Shown one piece after another: positions 61,446 through 64,000 of a stretch of DNA of 64,000 nucleotides; within the stretch, counting starts at the first letter, position 1; every line of letters starts with the position of its first letter. The notes beneath the pieces were generated by a model that was given only the letters and a program-made list of their open reading frames with translations, was not told where the DNA came from and made no database searches. The position numbers and the translations under genes are program-made. This stretch comes from DSUN01 sp035527715 (GTDB lineage Bacteria; Planctomycetota; PUPC01; DSUN01): the NCBI GenBank assembly GCA_035527715.1, contig DATKZY010000257.1:1-64000 (forward strand), written 5' to 3'.

Positions 61446-61584
61446 CCTGAGCGGAGTGGAACGACGCGAAGGATCTCTCAGGGGAGGTCGCCGCCAGGAG
61501 ACGCGGGCCGTTGGGATCGGGGTGTCTCCCTGAGAGATGCTTCGACTGCGGCCGCCTGGAGGCGGCCTTCGCTCAGCATGACAT
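61439..61584. mobile_element. MITE-like non-coding element with terminal inverted repeats
   Basis: Ends ATGTCATCCTGAGCG (61439-61453) and CGCTCAGCATGACAT (61570-61584) are inverted copies with one mismatch. Inside, ATCTCTCAGGG (61473-61483) and CCCTGAGAGAT (61528-61538) are exactly complementary. No transposase. The 15-bp ends resemble a repeat common near genes of this phylum. Confidence 0.7.
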
Positions 61585-61625
61585 GAGATGAGGCGCTGGC
61601 TGTGACCCATGGCAAGAAACGCGGG

Positions 61626-63599
61626 CTAGCGTTCGCCCTCTTGGAGGCTCTTGTAGTACTGCTCGAGGAGCTCGCGGTAGCGCTCGGGGAACTTGGCCTT
61701 GAGGACGTTGAGGACCTCCTGGCGCTCGCGGGCGCGGGCGTTGCCCCACGACTCGTCGGCTCGGCCTCGGGCGGCGCGGGCGAGTGCGCCCATGCGGCCT
61801 TCGCCGGCGGCGGCCGACGACTGGCTGGCGGGGCCGGAGGGCTGCTGGTTGCCGCTCGGCGGCCCGCCGCCTTGCCCGCCTTGTCCGCCGCCACCACCGC
61901 CGCCGCCACCGCCGCCCTGCTGCTCGCGGTCCTCGGCCTCGCGGATGAGCTTGTCGAGCATGGCGATGATGCGCTCCTGGCGCTCCTGCGTGGGCTTGCC
62001 CGACTTCTCGATGTGCAGGCGGCGGCGGGATTCGTCCATTCGATCCTGCACGTCATCGAGCGAGCCCTCCTCGAGGGCCTGGATGGTTCGCACGACGAGG
62101 TCGGCGCCGATCCGCATGCGCTCGGGGGCGTCGGCGTAGAGCTTCAGGAAGTCGCGGAACACGCGGAGCGCGGCCTCGCGGCGGATCAGCTCGGCCTGGC
62201 AGATGCCCACGAGGAACAGGCTCTCGCCGCCGTAGAGCGTGCGGTCCAGCCACTCGCCGGCGACCTTGGAGAGGAGGGGGAGGGCCTCCTCGTAGCGCTC
62301 CTCGATGACGAGCGCCCGCCCCTCGAAGTAGGCCGCGTGGGCCGCGAGATACGGGTCGGGCGACTTCTGCTGTTCCGTCAGGAGGGCGATCGCCTTCCGG
62401 GTATCGTCGTTGTTCAGGGCGGCGAGGGCCTCGCCGAGCTTCGGGTGCAGCGCGGCGACCGCGCCCGCGAGCGCGTCGGGCAGTTCGGCGGGGTCGCCCT
62501 TCGCCTCGTCGAGAAGCCGCTTGACTGCTGCACGGGCCTGGTCGGTGACCTTTGGGTCGGCCTCGACGGCCTTGAGGAAGGCGGCCACGACGTCGGCTGG
62601 CACGGGCGGCTTGTAGAGCTTCATGCCGGCGACGGCGGGGTCCTTCTCCATCTCGGCGACCAAGGCGGCGGCCTCGGCGACCAGGGCCTTCAGGGCCGTG
62701 TCGGTGGTGTTCTGGAAGGTGTCGCGGAACTCCAGCGTCTTGTCGTAGGCGGCGGGACGGTTGTCCGCCGCGAGGAGCTTGCGGATCGCGTCGAACGCCT
62801 CCTTGGCGGCGGCGAGGCGCTCCTTGCGGGCCTCGGGCGAGTCGTCGTCCTGGTGGACGAACCAGAGCTTGCTCATCCACTTCACGCCCTCTTCGAGCAC
62901 GCGGGCCGGGGCGGGCTCGGGGCTGCGGGCGTCGAAGGGCTGGAGGCGGAAGGGGATGCCCCTCTCCTGGCAGTCCGCACTTGCCTTCATCAGCTCCCGG
63001 GCGGCGGGGTTCATCCGCGTGGTGGTGGCGAAGACGGCGACGTGCTTGGGGTGGTCGGCGGGGGTGCCGGGGTCGAACGCGCCGTCGGCGAAGACGCCCG
63101 CGAACTTCGCGGGATAACTGCGCGCCAGGGCGACTGCCGCCTTCGCCCCGCCGCCGTAGCCCGCGGCGTAGGAGCGGCGGGGGTGGACCCGCACCTTCTT
63201 CTCGACGCTCGCCGTCACGGCGTCCCAGATGGGCTTGAGGTCGGCGGCCTTGGGGGTGTCGGTCACACCGCGGTCGCACCAGGCGATGACCCAGCCGAAC
63301 TGATTGGCGAGGGGCGCCCAGCGCTTGGCCGACAGCTCGCCGTCGTTGTCCGAGGCCGAGAAGCCGTAGAGGACGGGGTAGCGCTTCGCGGCATCAAAGG
63401 TCGTGGGCAGGCACAGGTGATATGTGAGCGTGCCCTCGGCATCGCAGGTGATGCATTGGACCTGGCTTTGCTCGGCGGGCTTCTCTGGGGCGGCGGCGGG
63501 CGGCTTGGCGTCGGGTTTCGCCTCCTTGGCCTTCTCCTTGGCCTCGCCGGCAAACGAGGTGGCCGCCAGCCACGCGACGAGAACGGGAAGCAGTTTCAT
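61626..63599 (-). CDS. Secreted esterase-like protein with TPR and Gly-rich tail
   Basis: A 657-residue protein; ATG 63599 (GGGGG site 8 nt upstream) opens a signal peptide (MKLLPVLVAWLAATSFAG). Residues about 45-260 resemble a poly-3-hydroxybutyrate-depolymerase-type alpha/beta-hydrolase (YPVLYGFSASDND, WVIAWCDRG), but the nucleophile elbow reads AGYGGGAKAA with Gly for Ser. A helical TPR-like region (about 380-520; AHAAYFEGRALVIEERYEEA) follows, then a poly-Gly run, and a C-terminal helix typical of Planctomycetota coiled-coil proteins. Probably a scaffold rather than an enzyme. Confidence 0.72.
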   Translation of the reverse strand: MKLLPVLVAWLAATSFAGEAKEKAKEAKPDAKPPAAAPEKPAEQSQVQCITCDAEGTLTYHLCLPTTFDAAKRYPVLYGFSASDNDGELSAKRWAPLANQFGWVIAWCDRGVTDTPKAADLKPIWDAVTASVEKKVRVHPRRSYAAGYGGGAKAAVALARSYPAKFAGVFADGAFDPGTPADHPKHVAVFATTTRMNPAARELMKASADCQERGIPFRLQPFDARSPEPAPARVLEEGVKWMSKLWFVHQDDDSPEARKERLAAAKEAFDAIRKLLAADNRPAAYDKTLEFRDTFQNTTDTALKALVAEAAALVAEMEKDPAVAGMKLYKPPVPADVVAAFLKAVEADPKVTDQARAAVKRLLDEAKGDPAELPDALAGAVAALHPKLGEALAALNNDDTRKAIALLTEQQKSPDPYLAAHAAYFEGRALVIEERYEEALPLLSKVAGEWLDRTLYGGESLFLVGICQAELIRREAALRVFRDFLKLYADAPERMRIGADLVVRTIQALEEGSLDDVQDRMDESRRRLHIEKSGKPTQERQERIIAMLDKLIREAEDREQQGGGGGGGGGGGQGGQGGGPPSGNQQPSGPASQSSAAAGEGRMGALARAARGRADESWGNARARERQEVLNVLKAKFPERYRELLEQYYKSLQEGER

Positions 63600-63633
63600 C
63601 TTCGGCACCCCCGTGGAAGAATGAGCCGTGCGG

Positions 63634-64000
63634 TCAGCGCTCGATCACCTCCTGGGTCATCTTGGCGACGTCGGCCTGGCGCTGGGCGATCTTCTCGAGG
63701 TGGCCCTTCATCAGGGCGTCGAGCTCGTCTTCGGGCCGGGCGCGGTCGAATGCCTGCGTGCGCTTGTTCACGCGAAGCTGGGCGGACTTGAGGAGCTTGA
63801 GCTCCGCGGAGCCTGGGACGAGCGGCTGGAGCTGGGGCTGACCCTGCTGGGGCTGGCCCTGCTGGGCTTGCTGTTGCTGTTCGCGGCGGGCACGCTCGAG
63901 GGCCGCGATGATCTCCTCGAGCGTCTGCTCGATCTCTCTCTCGAGCTCCTGCGTGTACTTCCCGGTCTGCTCGCGGCTGAGGAGCTGTTGGACGCCTCGC
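63634..64000 (-). CDS. Gln-rich coiled-coil protein, 5' end outside the window
   Basis: The last ~122 residues of a minus-strand gene are visible. They comprise a charged coiled coil (EREIEQTLEEIIAALERARR), a Gln-rich stretch (about 10 Gln/Gly/Pro repeats), and a second helix (LDALMKGHLEKIAQRQADVA) ending MTQEVIER. The stop is at 63634-63636, 34 nt before the start of the next gene. Such proteins usually form the upstream part of the same conserved cluster; function unknown. Confidence 0.7.
   Translation of the reverse strand, partial: RGVQQLLSREQTGKYTQELEREIEQTLEEIIAALERARREQQQQAQQGQPQQGQPQLQPLVPGSAELKLLKSAQLRVNKRTQAFDRARPEDELDALMKGHLEKIAQRQADVAKMTQEVIER

Noticed and set aside
1..64000. tRNA, rRNA or CRISPR array
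   Set aside because: No cloverleaf with a CCA-proximal TTC arm, no conserved rRNA segments and no regularly spaced repeat-spacer series were seen; the periodic hairpins have 9-nt units, far too short for CRISPR.

Overview
The window is high-GC bacterial chromosome in which nearly every gene encodes a secreted or carbohydrate-related protein. The mix is typical of Planctomycetota: Gfo/Idh/MocA oxidoreductases with Tat leaders, UROD-family proteins away from haem genes, DUF1080 proteins, ThuA, HzsA-related di-haem proteins, an alpha-2-macroglobulin, HtrA/PDZ proteins and NPCBM domains. A related PVC or Hydrogenedentes-like lineage is possible. No rRNA, tRNA or CRISPR array was seen. Recognisable promoters follow a sigma70-like pattern, often TTGC at -35 and TATAAT-like at -10.

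Layout. 1-5769: 3' part of a giant alpha-2-macroglobulin. 5770-7460: accessory patch (retropepsin plus DUF5678 pair, nucleotidyltransferase pair) bounded by a recent duplication of the last ~100 bp of the macroglobulin gene. 7503-11557: oxidoreductase and PhoD-like phosphatase. 11645-13459 (minus): oxidoreductase and nitrilase-family amidohydrolase, divergent from 13557-20409: esterase, oxidoreductase, UROD-like protein, double-domain ADP-ribosylglycohydrolase. 20425-21447: nucleotidyltransferase and RelE-type toxin-antitoxin genes, followed by a second UROD gene. 22811-23566 (minus): DUF1080 protein. 23820-35890: five-gene run for a secreted di-haem HzsA-related protein, hydrolase, (alpha/alpha)-toroid lyase-like protein, jelly-roll protein and a 1391-residue fusion. 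35890-37863: low-GC island with a TIR-domain protein and a zinc-ribbon partner, next to tandem inverted repeats. 38080-42554: second HzsA-related protein and an esterase. 42567-43871 (minus): kinase-like and methyltransferase-like proteins. 44073-48930: Tat-exported oxidoreductase, isomerase, oxidoreductase, then a third UROD gene. 49035-53060: CBM9/GH123-like enzyme. 53061-54577: gene-free but packed with palindromic elements and decayed gene tails. 54578-64000 (minus): probable operon of coiled-coil protein, esterase-like/TPR protein, NPCBM protein, three HtrA-like proteins (one intact, two without the triad) and a ThuA-DUF1080 fusion.

Working picture: the cell exports hydrolases, lyases and oxidoreductases to dismantle complex, probably modified, polysaccharides, while small defence and toxin-antitoxin modules and several families of hairpin repeats are interspersed. 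The strongest points of interest are the TIR/zinc-ribbon island, the HtrA-like pair that lost every catalytic residue, the paired HzsA-related proteins, the 9-nt-periodic hairpin family, the GCGTGCA hairpin found three times, and two separate cases of duplicated gene 3' ends.
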